Assembly (NCBI GenBank): GCA_964392615.1
Contig: CAYMRB010000003.1
Location: 1 to 63,940 of the forward strand
Direction of reading: 5' to 3'
DNA: 63,940 nt
Source of the DNA: CAYMRB01 sp964392615
GTDB lineage: Bacteria > Planctomycetota > UBA8108
How positions within the stretch are numbered: the stretch's first letter is position 1; each line of letters begins with the position of its first letter. Both the position numbers and the translations under genes were made by a program. This document shows positions 26,291 through 35,752 of the stretch, in pieces. The notes below the pieces were generated by a model. That model saw only the letters and a program-made list of their open reading frames with translations, did not search any database and had not been told where the DNA came from.

Positions 26291-26814
26291 GTGGCCGCGG
26301 TCCGATACCACAGAAACGAAGGGCTCGCCTCGGTGCAAGACGCCGCCGATTCCTCCGGAGGCCCATCGCCTTCCCGCAGGGCATTGCTCAAGGCAGGCCT
26401 CGGCGTCGCGGGGCTCGCGGCGGTGTCGGGGGGCAGCCGCCTGCTGCTCCGCAGCAATCGCTGGGAGGACAACGACAGCTATTGGGTCAGACACGCGGCA
26501 GAACGAACGGATCGCCCGGCGGAGCCCGGCACCTGTACCCGGTTCTCCAGAGGGTCCTGCGTCGCTTGCACCCCGAGTTCGGCGGCAGGCGCCGCGCGGC
26601 CGCGCTCACCGGGTGTGTCCTCGCCTTGGCGGGAGTCGCGCTGCACTTCTGGATCTGGCGCTTCGGCCATTTGCGCCAGACCTGGCCCCACCGCTCCCCC
26701 TACTTCGGAACCTCCCAGAACTCCGGGTCCCAGAACCGGAAGAGGACGTTGCCGCGGACACCTCCCACGATCTTCCGGACCGCACGAATGTCAAGTCAAC
26801 AACTCCAGCGATGA
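26291..26814 (+). pseudogene. decayed gene: twin-arginine signal region followed by a frameshifted membrane segment
   Basis: From about GTG 26291 one frame gives a plausible twin-arginine signal peptide (PSPSRRALLKAGLGVAGLAA) and then RLLLRSNRWEDNDSYWV near 26480. After that this frame turns into Arg/Pro/Ser sequence with no coding character. The overlapping next frame (from about 26482) contains HLYPVLQRVLRRLHPEFGGR then AAALTGCVLALAGVALHFWI, a basic stretch and a membrane helix, and ends at 26814. The two pieces look like fragments of one or two genes joined out of frame. No known family can be named. The remaining bases to 27000 show nothing gene-like. Confidence 0.4.
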
Positions 26815-27000
26815 CCACGCATAGTTCAACCAGGCTACTCCGGACCGACAACCGGGGAATCTCTCCAAGACCAGAGGAACACGAGGCCGGCGTCGATCTC
26901 GCCATTCAGGTAGATGGTCGAAACATCAACATGTTCCTGTTCGTACTGCTCGGTGCGTTGGGCCACGCGATATACCTCTGAGCGCGTCAGGACCTCGCGC

Positions 27001-27029
27001 GTGACATCGCGGTCGCGGTCGGGCAGGAG
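27001..27029 (+). repeat. 29-bp directional repeat, copy 6
   Basis: GTGACA, TCGCGGTCGCGGTCGGG, CAGGAG. This copy has no plus-strand gene nearby: it lies 12 bases beyond the stop of the minus-strand GH92 gene. It is the one clear exception to the upstream-of-a-plus-gene pattern. Confidence 0.82.
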
Positions 27030-27041
27030 CAATGACGTGGT

Positions 27042-29444
27042 TCATGGTTTCGGCGGCGCATCCCCGGCGCGAGCGCCCCAGGCCTTGTTCGGTTTGGGCC
27101 CCATGTCCAGGACGAGTCGCCCCCCGTCGAGGGCCTCTTTGGCGTAGAACCACGGTTTGTTCAGCGGCTTGCCGTTCAACTCGGCGGATTGGATGAAGAT
27201 GTTCTCCGGAGAGTTGTTCTTCACCTCGACGATGAATTGCCCGCCCTTGTGATAGTTCGGATCAAGCCGGACCACGGCGCGGTCGAACAGGGGGGACCCG
27301 ATTTCGTAGATCGGGTCGGTGCGGCAGCCGCCGTCGGTCTGGAACAAGCCCAGGGCGCTCATGACGAACCAGGCGCCGCCCTGTCCCTGGTCCTCGTCGC
27401 CAGGCCATCCGTCGACGGGGTCGTCGCCGTAGTACCGATCCATGATCGACCGGGTCCACTTCTGAGTGAGCCACGGCGCACCGGCATGGTTGAACAGGTA
27501 GGCGACCTGCATGCTCGGCTGGTTGCCGTGGTTGATGGGGACGGTGGACATCCGGTCGCCCGGCGCGTTGAAGTCGTGAACGGATGATTGCTCGAGGCCC
27601 TTATTCAGGCGCTCCACGAATCGATCGCGCCCCATGAGCTCGATCAGCCCTGGCAGGTTCTGCGGCACGAACCAGGTATACTGCCAGGGGTTGCCCTCGA
27701 CCCAGCCGCCCGCCCGGCTATAGGGATCGAATTTCTCCTGCCAGCGCCCGTCCGGGTGGCGGGCCCGCATGAACCCCGTGCCCCGGTCGAACAGATTGCG
27801 CCAGGATTCCCCGCGCCTGGCGAACCGTTCGTATTCGGGCTCCCGGCCCAACGCCCTGGCCATCTGCGCGACGCACCAGTCGTCGTAGGCGTACTCCAGC
27901 GTGTTCGACGCCCACCCCTTCCCGATGGGGACATACCCGTGTTCGAGGTAGGGCGTCAGGTCCTTGTTTCCAACGTGCCCGCCGGCCGGGTGCTTCCGCC
28001 CCGGCGTGGTCTGGCAGTGCACCATCGCTTCGAACGCCTTCTTCACATCATATCCCCGGATGCCGTGCTGGTAGGCGGCCACCATCAGGGGAATCTCGTG
28101 GGAGGCAACCATGATCGATGAATACTCGATCCCCGTCGGCCCCTTGGCCAGCCAGCCGCCCTTGTCGTAGATCTCGAGCAGAGAGCGGACCCACTTCTCC
28201 GAGACATCCGGCGTGACCAGGTTCCACAGCTGGTTCAGGTTCCAGAAGGTGTTCCAGAAGGCATCACAGCCGTATACCGGGGAGTCGGGATCGGGAAGCT
28301 GTTGCACCTTTTCGTGCATGTCCGTGTACTTCCCGTTCACGTCCGACCAGGTGGTCCGCGCGCAATACGCCCGGTACATGTTGGTGTAGAACTTCAGGCG
28401 ATCGACCTCCCGCCCTCCCTCGACTTCGACGCGGCCCAGCAGTTCGTTCCATGTTGCGCGGGCGGCAGCGCGGCAGGCGTCGAAATCCCAGCCGAACGGT
28501 TTCATCTCCGTTTCCAGGTTCAGCCGGGCCTGGTCGATGCTCACCAGTGAGATGCCGGTCTTCAGCAGGATCCGCTCGCCCTGCTTCGTTGTGAAATTCA
28601 GGCAGACGCCGGTATCGCCCTGGCCTGTGAGCTCTCGGATATCCCGCGACACCGCATTGCCGCGCCAGCCGTCCATGGCGTCGAACGCCTTGCTGGTGCG
28701 TGCCACGAAATGCAGCGTGTAGTTCTGGTAGTCCGGAATGTGGGCCCGGCTGGGCTTCTTGGCGATTCCGGCGGTCATCTCCGCGGTTCCGGCGATCTCG
28801 GTGTCACTGATCTTGACCACCTTCGCGTCGGCGACCTGCTTGCCGTACTCGGTGGGGAAGAGGAGGTCGAACAGGATGCGCGCCTCGGCGGATTCCGGGA
28901 AGGTGTAGCGTTGAAAACCCGCGCGGGTGGTACAGGTCAGCTCGGCTCGGATGCCGTAGTCGTCCAGCGTGACGGCGTAGTATCCGGGTTTCGCGGTTTC
29001 CGTGTCGTGGCGGAACCGGCTCCGGTATCCGCGGTCGGGATCGCTCTCCGTCCCCGGCTGCGTCTGCAGCTTGCCGGTGGCCGGCATGGTGAGCAGTCCG
29101 CCCATCGTCCAGGCGTGGATATGGCTGAACCCCATGATGTTCCCGATGCTGTATTCGTAGCCCGCCTTCCAGTGGCGCCGGGCCGGATCATCGCCCTGGT
29201 TGTCCGGGCTCAGCTTCACCATCCCGAACGGCATCGAGGGACCGGGGTATAACATCCATCGCGAGCTGGAACTCCCGACCAGGCAGTCCACCCAATCGAC
29301 CGGCTCGCGCATTCGTCTCGGCGCCCGGTCTGCCGTTCGTCGTTCGAGAACCGTCTCACGGAGGGGGTCGGGCGGCGCTGCCGATCCGTGACTAACGGCA
29401 GCGACGATCCATGCTCCGATCCATCCAAGAACGCTCGGCTTCAT
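27042..29444 (-). CDS. GH92-family glycoside hydrolase (alpha-mannosidase type), secreted
   Basis: A product of 800 residues from ATG 29444, which opens a signal peptide (MKPSVLGWIGAWIVAAVSHG then SAAP); an ATG nine codons upstream is possible. GH92 features appear in order: VDWVDCLVGSSSSRWMLYPG, PSMPFGMVKLSPDNQG, GYEYSIGNIMGFSHIHAW, a central region with NTFWNLNQLWNLVTPD, and the C-terminal catalytic barrel with HPAGGHVGNKDLTPYLEHGY, TVPINHGNQPSMQVAYLFNH, GDEDQGQGGAWFVMSALGLF and the closing YEIGSPLFDRAVVRL. The DEDQGQ segment holds the acidic residues expected in the site. GH92 enzymes are calcium-dependent exo-alpha-mannosidases acting on N-glycan-like mannosides; the precise linkage cannot be predicted. 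It stands alone on the minus strand. Confidence 0.92.
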   Translation of the reverse strand: MKPSVLGWIGAWIVAAVSHGSAAPPDPLRETVLERRTADRAPRRMREPVDWVDCLVGSSSSRWMLYPGPSMPFGMVKLSPDNQGDDPARRHWKAGYEYSIGNIMGFSHIHAWTMGGLLTMPATGKLQTQPGTESDPDRGYRSRFRHDTETAKPGYYAVTLDDYGIRAELTCTTRAGFQRYTFPESAEARILFDLLFPTEYGKQVADAKVVKISDTEIAGTAEMTAGIAKKPSRAHIPDYQNYTLHFVARTSKAFDAMDGWRGNAVSRDIRELTGQGDTGVCLNFTTKQGERILLKTGISLVSIDQARLNLETEMKPFGWDFDACRAAARATWNELLGRVEVEGGREVDRLKFYTNMYRAYCARTTWSDVNGKYTDMHEKVQQLPDPDSPVYGCDAFWNTFWNLNQLWNLVTPDVSEKWVRSLLEIYDKGGWLAKGPTGIEYSSIMVASHEIPLMVAAYQHGIRGYDVKKAFEAMVHCQTTPGRKHPAGGHVGNKDLTPYLEHGYVPIGKGWASNTLEYAYDDWCVAQMARALGREPEYERFARRGESWRNLFDRGTGFMRARHPDGRWQEKFDPYSRAGGWVEGNPWQYTWFVPQNLPGLIELMGRDRFVERLNKGLEQSSVHDFNAPGDRMSTVPINHGNQPSMQVAYLFNHAGAPWLTQKWTRSIMDRYYGDDPVDGWPGDEDQGQGGAWFVMSALGLFQTDGGCRTDPIYEIGSPLFDRAVVRLDPNYHKGGQFIVEVKNNSPENIFIQSAELNGKPLNKPWFYAKEALDGGRLVLDMGPKPNKAWGARAGDAPPKP

Positions 29445-29665
29445 GCCCGCATCTGAGGGGAATTCGCCCATGCGTCAACCATTGTCTCTCTCTCGGGCAC
29501 CGTGGGCGGACTTCCGGGCTCGTTGTTCGCGCGCTACACTGCTCGCATTCCTTCAGCCGCGATGGGCGCCGTCGAGCTACCGCGCTATTTGGCGTGAACA
29601 CGCCCGGCGTCGCACGAAGAATGCTCTCTTGACTTCCAGCGAGACACGCACATCACCAACGTGGG

Positions 29666-29672
29666 AAGGAGG
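29666..29672 (+). promoter_or_regulatory. Shine-Dalgarno AAGGAGG of the methyltransferase gene
   Basis: A full AAGGAGG stands six bases before ATG 29679 and decides that start over the in-frame GTG at 29661. Confidence 0.8.
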
Positions 29673-29678
29673 CCTCGC

Positions 29679-30488
29679 ATGGCGAATCGCGGACAGAACG
29701 GCTGGAATGCAAGTGACTATGCGGCCAACTCTGTCGCTCAAGCGGCGTGGGCGACAGAGCTGCTCGGGCGCCTGGACCTGAGAGCCCACGACTCAGTGGT
29801 GGATCTGGGCTGTGGCGATGGGGCTGTCACTGCCGAGATCGCGCACCGAGTCCCGGATGGCTTTGTCTGCGGAGTCGATTCGTCCCCCGATATGATCGCC
29901 TATGCCCGGAGCACTTATTCGTCTTCGAAGATTCCCAATCTGGCCTTTCACCACCAGGATATTTCTTCTCTGAGCCTGCCAGAGAAGTTCGACGTTGCCT
30001 TCTCGAACGCCGCCTTGCACTGGGTCCAAGACCAAGCCGCTCTTCTCACTCAGCTCGCGACTTGTCTGAACCCGGGCGCACGAGTCTGCTTCTCCTGTGG
30101 CGGCATTGGGAACGCTGCGGCCGTCCTCGCCGCCGTGGAAGCGACCACCCAGGACCCTGTCTGGTCCGGCGCTTTCGACGAGTTCACGTGTCCTTACCAC
30201 TTCCACGATAGCGCCGAGTATCGCCGTTGGCTCGAGCAGGCGGGCTATAGCGTCATTCGAGTGGATCTTGTCCACAAGGATATGGCCCACGCAAGCCCTG
30301 AGGGGTTCCGCGCCTGGCTCCGGACCACGTGGCATCCGTACACGGACTGTCTCCCTGAGACCGAGCGTGAGCGATTCATCAGTGCCGTGACGGCCCGCTA
30401 CCTCGACAGCCACCCGACAGACTCGAACGGTCGAGCCCATGTCGCCATGGTTCGTCTCGAGGTCGAAGCCACCTTGACAGCCCGCTGA
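29679..30488 (+). CDS. class I SAM-dependent methyltransferase
   Basis: A product of 269 residues. Motif I is SVVDLGCGDGAVTAEIA near 41-57, followed by the acidic loop CGVDSSPDMIAYAR and the motif QDISSLSLPEKFDVAFSNAA then LHWVQDQAALLTQLATCLNP, the pattern of trans-aconitate and Methyltransf_11/25 type enzymes. The C-terminal 120 residues (FDEFTCPYHFHDSAEYRRWL, GFRAWLRTTWHPYTDCLP) also resemble trans-aconitate methyltransferase-like proteins, so a small acid substrate is possible but unproven. It is cytoplasmic, with no signal peptide. It is a single gene with converging neighbours. Confidence 0.85.
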   Translation: MANRGQNGWNASDYAANSVAQAAWATELLGRLDLRAHDSVVDLGCGDGAVTAEIAHRVPDGFVCGVDSSPDMIAYARSTYSSSKIPNLAFHHQDISSLSLPEKFDVAFSNAALHWVQDQAALLTQLATCLNPGARVCFSCGGIGNAAAVLAAVEATTQDPVWSGAFDEFTCPYHFHDSAEYRRWLEQAGYSVIRVDLVHKDMAHASPEGFRAWLRTTWHPYTDCLPETERERFISAVTARYLDSHPTDSNGRAHVAMVRLEVEATLTAR

Positions 30489-30638
30489 ACAAGCCCATCC
30501 GGCGCGATGGCGGCCATTTCGCCCCGGCTCTTCGTTGTCAGAACTCGACAATGCACCAACCGGCGTACCCGTGAGGCTCGCCGCATGAGCGCGGCTCGAG
30601 TACGCGGGCGCGGTAGGCAGCTAGTTGCCCACGTCCGC

Positions 30639-31907
30639 TCAGGAACTCAGAAACCGTAGCCACTCCTTCTCAGCCTCGTCGAGGCGCGTGCCGTAGACCG
30701 CCTCGAAGCGGCGCGGCAGCGCTTTCACTGGGTCCTCGGCGGCCGGCAGGACGTAGAGCGCCTTGAACTTCTTCATGCCCCAACGCTCGACGAGGAACCC
30801 GACGAAGGACCCCGACTCTCCGTAGGTGACCAGCTCGGGAAGGGCGCGGAATCGCCGCAGGTCGACGAGCTCCGCGATCGGCAGCAGGCGCCCGTCGGCC
30901 TTCAGGGACCTCGCGAAGGAGTGGACGGGCTTTCCCTGCCACGCCCCCGAGAGGTAGACGGCGATCCCCTCGCCGAGGAGGGCTGTCGACGTCGGGCCGA
31001 GCTTCTCGTTCAGCAGCACGTGGACGACTTCGTGACGGTCGGACCAGAAGATCGAGTGGATTTCGGCGCCCTCGACGTGCGCGTTGCCACGGTTGCCGGT
31101 GACCTCGCCCTTGCGCTCGTTCGAGGTGTACTTGTAGAAGGCGATCTTGTCGGGGTACTCGAGGCCGAGCAGTTTCTCCAAGCGCGCCAGGTTACGGTCG
31201 TTGCCGGCCAGTGCGCGCTGCGGCGGCCGCTGGCGGGTCTCCCAGAAGTACCTGAATCGCTTCGACTCCCCGCGAACCCAGTCGATGCGCTGTTCCTGGA
31301 GCTCCACACTGTCGAACCACGCCGTCCCGGAGCACGACAGGAAGCAGCCGACCACCGCCGTCGCTGCACGCGGGGGGGCGCGCACGAGCCGCTCGACCTC
31401 TCGCCAGTCACGTGTTCCGAGGAGCACTTCCGTCCCCTGCACCGGATAGCCGCCGATGCGGATCACCCGACCCCGGCGGTCGCGGAACTGGACGAAGAGG
31501 TTCGAGTTCACGTACTGGCGGCCGAACTTCTCGACGTCCACGGTTCGCATCTTGCCCGCGAGCCGGAGGCGTGCGCCGGGCTTCACCTGGACCGCCTTGG
31601 ACTGAAGCGAGCAGAAGACTCGATCGTCGTCCTCGACGGCGATGCGAAGGCTTCGCGTGCCGTCGGCCTTGACGGCATGGTCGAGGGCGAGCTCGGAGCT
31701 GGAGCCGACCCCGATGCGCGCACCGACGTCCTGCGACCAGCCGTTCGGCAGGCCCTTACCCGCTTCGAAGGAGGGGTTCGCGAGCAGGTTCTCAGACCAT
31801 ATGCCGTCGCCCGCCGCAGCTGGGGAGACGGCGACCGAGATCGAGAGGCCGGCGACGGCAAGGGCCATCGCGACACGGTGGAGACGTCGCGAGGGGAGCG
31901 TGAGCAT
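30639..31907 (-). CDS. secreted gluzincin-type metalloprotease with carbohydrate-binding-like N-domain
   Basis: A product of 422 residues from ATG 31907, picked because it gives a normal signal peptide (RRLHRVAMALAVAGLSISVA then VSPAAAGDG); 51 further codons upstream are open but would bury the signal. Residues 36-205 start ENLLANPSFEAGKGLPNGWS and end AWFDSVELQE, the signature of a CBM4/9-like galactose-binding jellyroll. The second half has the zinc motif HEVVH at 292-296 and a glutamate 17 residues later in LLGEGIAVYLSG, as in Peptidase_MA-like gluzincins. GSFVGFLVERWG and EKEWLRFLSS are also typical of that group. It should be an exported protease. It lies downstream of the cytochrome-like gene on the same strand with a 206-base gap. 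Confidence 0.82.
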   Translation of the reverse strand: MLTLPSRRLHRVAMALAVAGLSISVAVSPAAAGDGIWSENLLANPSFEAGKGLPNGWSQDVGARIGVGSSSELALDHAVKADGTRSLRIAVEDDDRVFCSLQSKAVQVKPGARLRLAGKMRTVDVEKFGRQYVNSNLFVQFRDRRGRVIRIGGYPVQGTEVLLGTRDWREVERLVRAPPRAATAVVGCFLSCSGTAWFDSVELQEQRIDWVRGESKRFRYFWETRQRPPQRALAGNDRNLARLEKLLGLEYPDKIAFYKYTSNERKGEVTGNRGNAHVEGAEIHSIFWSDRHEVVHVLLNEKLGPTSTALLGEGIAVYLSGAWQGKPVHSFARSLKADGRLLPIAELVDLRRFRALPELVTYGESGSFVGFLVERWGMKKFKALYVLPAAEDPVKALPRRFEAVYGTRLDEAEKEWLRFLSS

Positions 31908-32113
31908 GGCGCGTAGATCCGATCGGCGGGAAAGATCGATCGCGTCCATTGTGACCGAGGCGTTCGCCATACGAAAGGACGGCTGCCGACGGCAGACCGC
32001 GCGGACGACGAAGCGGATCGTCATGCGCGGACGAAAAAGATCGCGACGGCCTGTCGACACGTCGTAGAGGTGAACGACTCCCGGTCACCGCTCACCATGC
32101 GCTTGTCTTGAAG

Positions 32114-35100
32114 CTAATTGTGCCAATCGGGGGCCCGGCGGCTGGTCGCCTCCTCGAACGTCGGCGCTCGCCGGAATCCGAGATGTGCCTTGTGGGCGCT
32201 GTGATGCCGACCGTAGTACGTACCGTAGAATTGATAGTTGCTGTCCACCCAACGAATGACCTTCAACAGATCGGCCTGCGACAACAACCGGTGGTGCGGG
32301 TCACGGACGTTCGCGGTCCGTAGCGTCGACACCAGGACACTCGTGTGTGAACCGAGGCTCTTGGGCGGAAGGTAACTACCGTAGCGGTTGGCATGGTCGG
32401 CCCCGGTGTGATGCACGAATTCGGCAATGATCGGACCTGCCAGTTCCCGACGGCGAATCTGTTCGTAGGAGATGTTGTGAAAGACCGTGATGGTCCCGAC
32501 AAGGCTCAAGCCGGCGTCCGGTTCCGAAGCGCCGTGGCACGAGACACACTTGGCGTCAAGGATCGGCTGTATATCGGACGGATAGTGGATCACCTGGCGC
32601 GGATCGGTTTCACCCGGCTGGGGGGCCGGTCTGCTCGGCGCGCGTCCTAACGCGAGCGGCGCATTGTTGGCCGAAGCCTGCGGTGCCTTGCCAGAGCGTT
32701 CGTGGCAGCCGATACATGTTCGAGTCTCGCCCGGCCGGTAGTTGACGTAGGTCCGCTCCCGCTGGACTTCCATGTAGTTCTCGTCCAGAGCCTGGAAGAA
32801 GAGATTCCGGTCGGCGGGCACGATGAAGTGGGCGGAGCCGTCTTCCTCGACAGGCACGATCCCCCACTGCACGCGAGGCCACAACGCCGCCGACCACTGC
32901 GCGCTATGATAGTTCGGGCTCCACTTGCGCTTGGTGTCCCAGTACTGGGGGACCGCTTCGTTGATCCGCAGATAGCGTATCGAACCGGGTTCAACTCCCT
33001 CCATGCCTTTATAGACGTCTATGACAACGCACCGAGCCTCGTCTCTCTCCAGCAGGTCTGCGGAACGAGACGAAGGGATCACGTCCGGCACCTCTCGGGC
33101 AGACAACGGGGTGGGATGCCAGCAAGACACGGTGCCGTCCTCATCTTCATGGATGAACGCCTTGCTGCCCGACGTGTCGATCACGTAGAGCCCGTAGGCG
33201 CCGGCCGCCATGTAATGGTCCGCCGCGTTCTCCTTGTGCGAGACCAGGAACCGTCCCTCGCCGAGAGGGTAGGGATGCGCATAGAGCAGGCCGCCGATGC
33301 CGTTGACGTTGACGACCCGGGAGTTGGTGCCGGCGAAGAGCCAGCCGCCCTGATTCGGTGCCACTTCGACTTCTGGCGTGAGATTCGTCAGGGGGGCGGA
33401 GGTACGAGGGTCCTCCGTCAGGTCGATGAGCTTGATCGGCCCCACGCTGTTTCCCTGCGGGTAATGTGGACCCACGGCGCAGACGATCAGCGGATCGTCG
33501 CCGGGTACCGGCTGGGGATACATGAAGGCACCTGTCGCGTACTCCGAATCGGATAGCCCGAATAGCTCTTCGCTCTTCGAACCGTCGGGATTCATGGCCC
33601 AGAACGTCTTTCCCACCCGCGCGCCCTTGTCGACGTACTCCCAGCGGTGATAGAGGATTCGGCCGTCATCGAGAACCGCGGGGCTGAATTCGCTGACGGG
33701 ACTCCGCGTCAGCTGCGTGATATTGCCGCCGTCGGCGTCCATGCGGTGGAGAACAACTGTTACCACGTTGGGCTGCGTGAAACAGAGGATGCCGTGCTCG
33801 CAACGCGAGGAAGTGAACACGATCCCGCCGTCCGGTAGGTAGCAGGGGTGCATGTCGTCCGTGTGAAAACCAGGGATGCCGTACCGGGCCACCTTGGCCG
33901 CCTCGTCTGCCGGCGGGAACGTCAACTGACGCAGATCGGTCCCGTCGATGTTCACATCCCAGATCCGGAATCCCGACGAGGTATCTTGCCGGTGATCAAA
34001 GACGACTCGCTTGGCATCGAAGGAGAGACTGATCTTGCCGATCACCCCCGTTCCGCCCGGCATGTTCGCGGCGGTGACCACCGGCCGCGCCCGGCTCGTC
34101 CGCAGATCGTAGATATAGATTCCGTTCTCGGCGAGGAACCGGTCGGCACTGGTCCCGTTGTTCACCACGGAATAGTTGTGGTCTGACGAATAGGGCTTTC
34201 GCTTGACGAATACGATCGCGTCGACCCCGAGGGTCTGCGGCCGAATCCTCGTCCGGAACGACCAGATTCGCCCCGGGATCGCCTTGCCATCGATGATCGG
34301 GTCGACGCGCCAGAAGTACTTGGCGCCTTCAGCAAGGGCCGAACTGAGCGCGAATTGCGTATTCGTGGTGTCACCATCGGCGTCGGACGCGGTCACGCTC
34401 AGTGATGCATCCCCGGCGGCGACCTCGCGGCGATCGCGGCCCAAGTACACTTCGTAACCGGAGGGCGAAAACAAGTCGGGCTTCGTCCAGGACAGGACCC
34501 GGTCACGTCGGGCGATCGTCTGCATGTTCGCTGGAACCGGGTCGACCGCGACCGGGCTCTTGCCCGTCACCTGGATGTACGACAGGCCCGGCGCGTTCTT
34601 GGTGTACGGATCTCGTCCCCAGCGGCTGCCGATGTCGATGCCTACATAGCGGATGCCGGTCTGCCCGGTCACATCAAACACGTTGGTCGGGCCAATATCG
34701 CCAACCGGGGCAACGGTGGACGGGCCCGCGACCAGCTCACCAGCCCAAACTCGCGTCCACCCCGTGGCCGAGGCAAACGCGGCCGTACCCTCACCGGTAG
34801 GCTTTCCGGTTTCCGGAAGAGCCGCGCCGTCGGGAGCAACCCAGAGGGAACAGGCCTTCACGCCGCGCCCCATCAGTTCCGGAATCCCCGGCCCGGCGTC
34901 TTCGTGGTAGTTCCAGACACGAATCTCGTCGAGGTTGCACGGCGCCCCCAGGTCGACGTAGACCCAGTTGTCGTGGGTGGGCAACCTGTCGTCGGCAAGC
35001 CAGTTCCCTCCCCACGCGATCGGGACATGCCGGTTGGAGGCACTTAGACGCACGGGGTCGATCAGGTGTCGCGGCCCGACCGACGAGGTGTACTCCGTGT

Positions 35101-35200
35101 TTGCCACGGCCGAGGCGGGGGTGAGGATCTGGGCACCGGCAGCAGGGGCCAGAAGCGCCATCAGAAAGGTCGCCATCAACAAGACTCCGACCCTCGTCAT
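32114..35200 (-). CDS. secreted di-heme protein with hydrazine-synthase-alpha-like middle domain
   Basis: A product of 1028 residues. The ATG at 35200 has GGAG eight bases upstream and starts a signal peptide (VGVLLMATFLMALLAPAAGA). Residues 30-200 resemble a discoidin/F5-8C sugar-binding fold (WVYVDLGAPCNLDEIRVWN). A fibronectin-like segment follows (YEVYLGRDRREVAAGDASLS), then a TolB-like propeller (DGTDLRQLTF, PDGGIVFTSSRC, DADGGNITQLTRSPVSEFSP). It contains the block typical of the HZS_alpha family: LDDGRILYHRWEYVDKG, FMYPQPVPGDDPLIVCAVGP, LTNLTPEV. Two c-type heme sites follow, CIGCH (829-833) and CVSCH (885-889). Hydrazine synthase itself is an anammox enzyme, but this domain is widespread in other planctomycetes with unknown function. 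There are no beta or gamma subunit genes here, so hydrazine chemistry should not be inferred. Confidence 0.85.
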   Translation of the reverse strand: MTRVGVLLMATFLMALLAPAAGAQILTPASAVANTEYTSSVGPRHLIDPVRLSASNRHVPIAWGGNWLADDRLPTHDNWVYVDLGAPCNLDEIRVWNYHEDAGPGIPELMGRGVKACSLWVAPDGAALPETGKPTGEGTAAFASATGWTRVWAGELVAGPSTVAPVGDIGPTNVFDVTGQTGIRYVGIDIGSRWGRDPYTKNAPGLSYIQVTGKSPVAVDPVPANMQTIARRDRVLSWTKPDLFSPSGYEVYLGRDRREVAAGDASLSVTASDADGDTTNTQFALSSALAEGAKYFWRVDPIIDGKAIPGRIWSFRTRIRPQTLGVDAIVFVKRKPYSSDHNYSVVNNGTSADRFLAENGIYIYDLRTSRARPVVTAANMPGGTGVIGKISLSFDAKRVVFDHRQDTSSGFRIWDVNIDGTDLRQLTFPPADEAAKVARYGIPGFHTDDMHPCYLPDGGIVFTSSRCEHGILCFTQPNVVTVVLHRMDADGGNITQLTRSPVSEFSPAVLDDGRILYHRWEYVDKGARVGKTFWAMNPDGSKSEELFGLSDSEYATGAFMYPQPVPGDDPLIVCAVGPHYPQGNSVGPIKLIDLTEDPRTSAPLTNLTPEVEVAPNQGGWLFAGTNSRVVNVNGIGGLLYAHPYPLGEGRFLVSHKENAADHYMAAGAYGLYVIDTSGSKAFIHEDEDGTVSCWHPTPLSAREVPDVIPSSRSADLLERDEARCVVIDVYKGMEGVEPGSIRYLRINEAVPQYWDTKRKWSPNYHSAQWSAALWPRVQWGIVPVEEDGSAHFIVPADRNLFFQALDENYMEVQRERTYVNYRPGETRTCIGCHERSGKAPQASANNAPLALGRAPSRPAPQPGETDPRQVIHYPSDIQPILDAKCVSCHGASEPDAGLSLVGTITVFHNISYEQIRRRELAGPIIAEFVHHTGADHANRYGSYLPPKSLGSHTSVLVSTLRTANVRDPHHRLLSQADLLKVIRWVDSNYQFYGTYYGRHHSAHKAHLGFRRAPTFEEATSRRAPDWHN

Positions 35201-35752
35201 CGCGGTCTCCCGTTTCGTCCTCGCCACGCTCTTCCTCTCGTCTTCCTGATCGCCCCTTCTTCTGCCGCCAAGATTCCTTTTCTTCAGCTGAACTCGACGA
35301 GTGAAGTTGTGGGCCATCTTTGCCTTCTCAGGGCCGTCTCCACAGGATTCTCCATCGGCGCCAGCATAAACGCCGGGAGCCAACGGTGGCGAGCCTGACG
35401 ATCGGCAGCTCCTTGCTCCCCCTCATGGTACCGAACGACGAGTTCGGGTGCTTCCTCCATCCGCTGTTGTCAGGCACCTGCGCGACGCGGACCACGAGCA
35501 CGATCGAACACGAGGTGCTGGTCCCGCGCTGCCGGAGTTCCGCGCCGCCCTCATCCGTGACGAGGGGGGCGAGCAGAGGCGCGCGATCGTCGCGGTCGTC
35601 GGCTCGGGCACCGTCGCCGGAGGTCGGGGGCGCCGAACACGTGGCGGTCGCAGTGCCGCGAAGTGCAGCTGCCATCAGAAAGTCGGCTTGCGTGACGGTC
35701 GATCGTTCAGTCCGTACACTGGAGGCTTCCCGACACGACCTGAGGAAGACCG
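35201..35752. other. divergent intergenic region, no convincing gene
   Basis: These 552 bases separate a minus-strand and a plus-strand gene and should hold both promoters. Open frames exist on both strands but show Arg/Ser-rich shadow composition, no start signal and no recognisable motif. The 29-bp repeat is absent. Confidence 0.5.

Noticed and set aside
32114..35200. Evidence of anammox metabolism from the HZS-alpha-like gene.
   Set aside because: The domain is common in non-anammox planctomycetes and no partner subunits are present.
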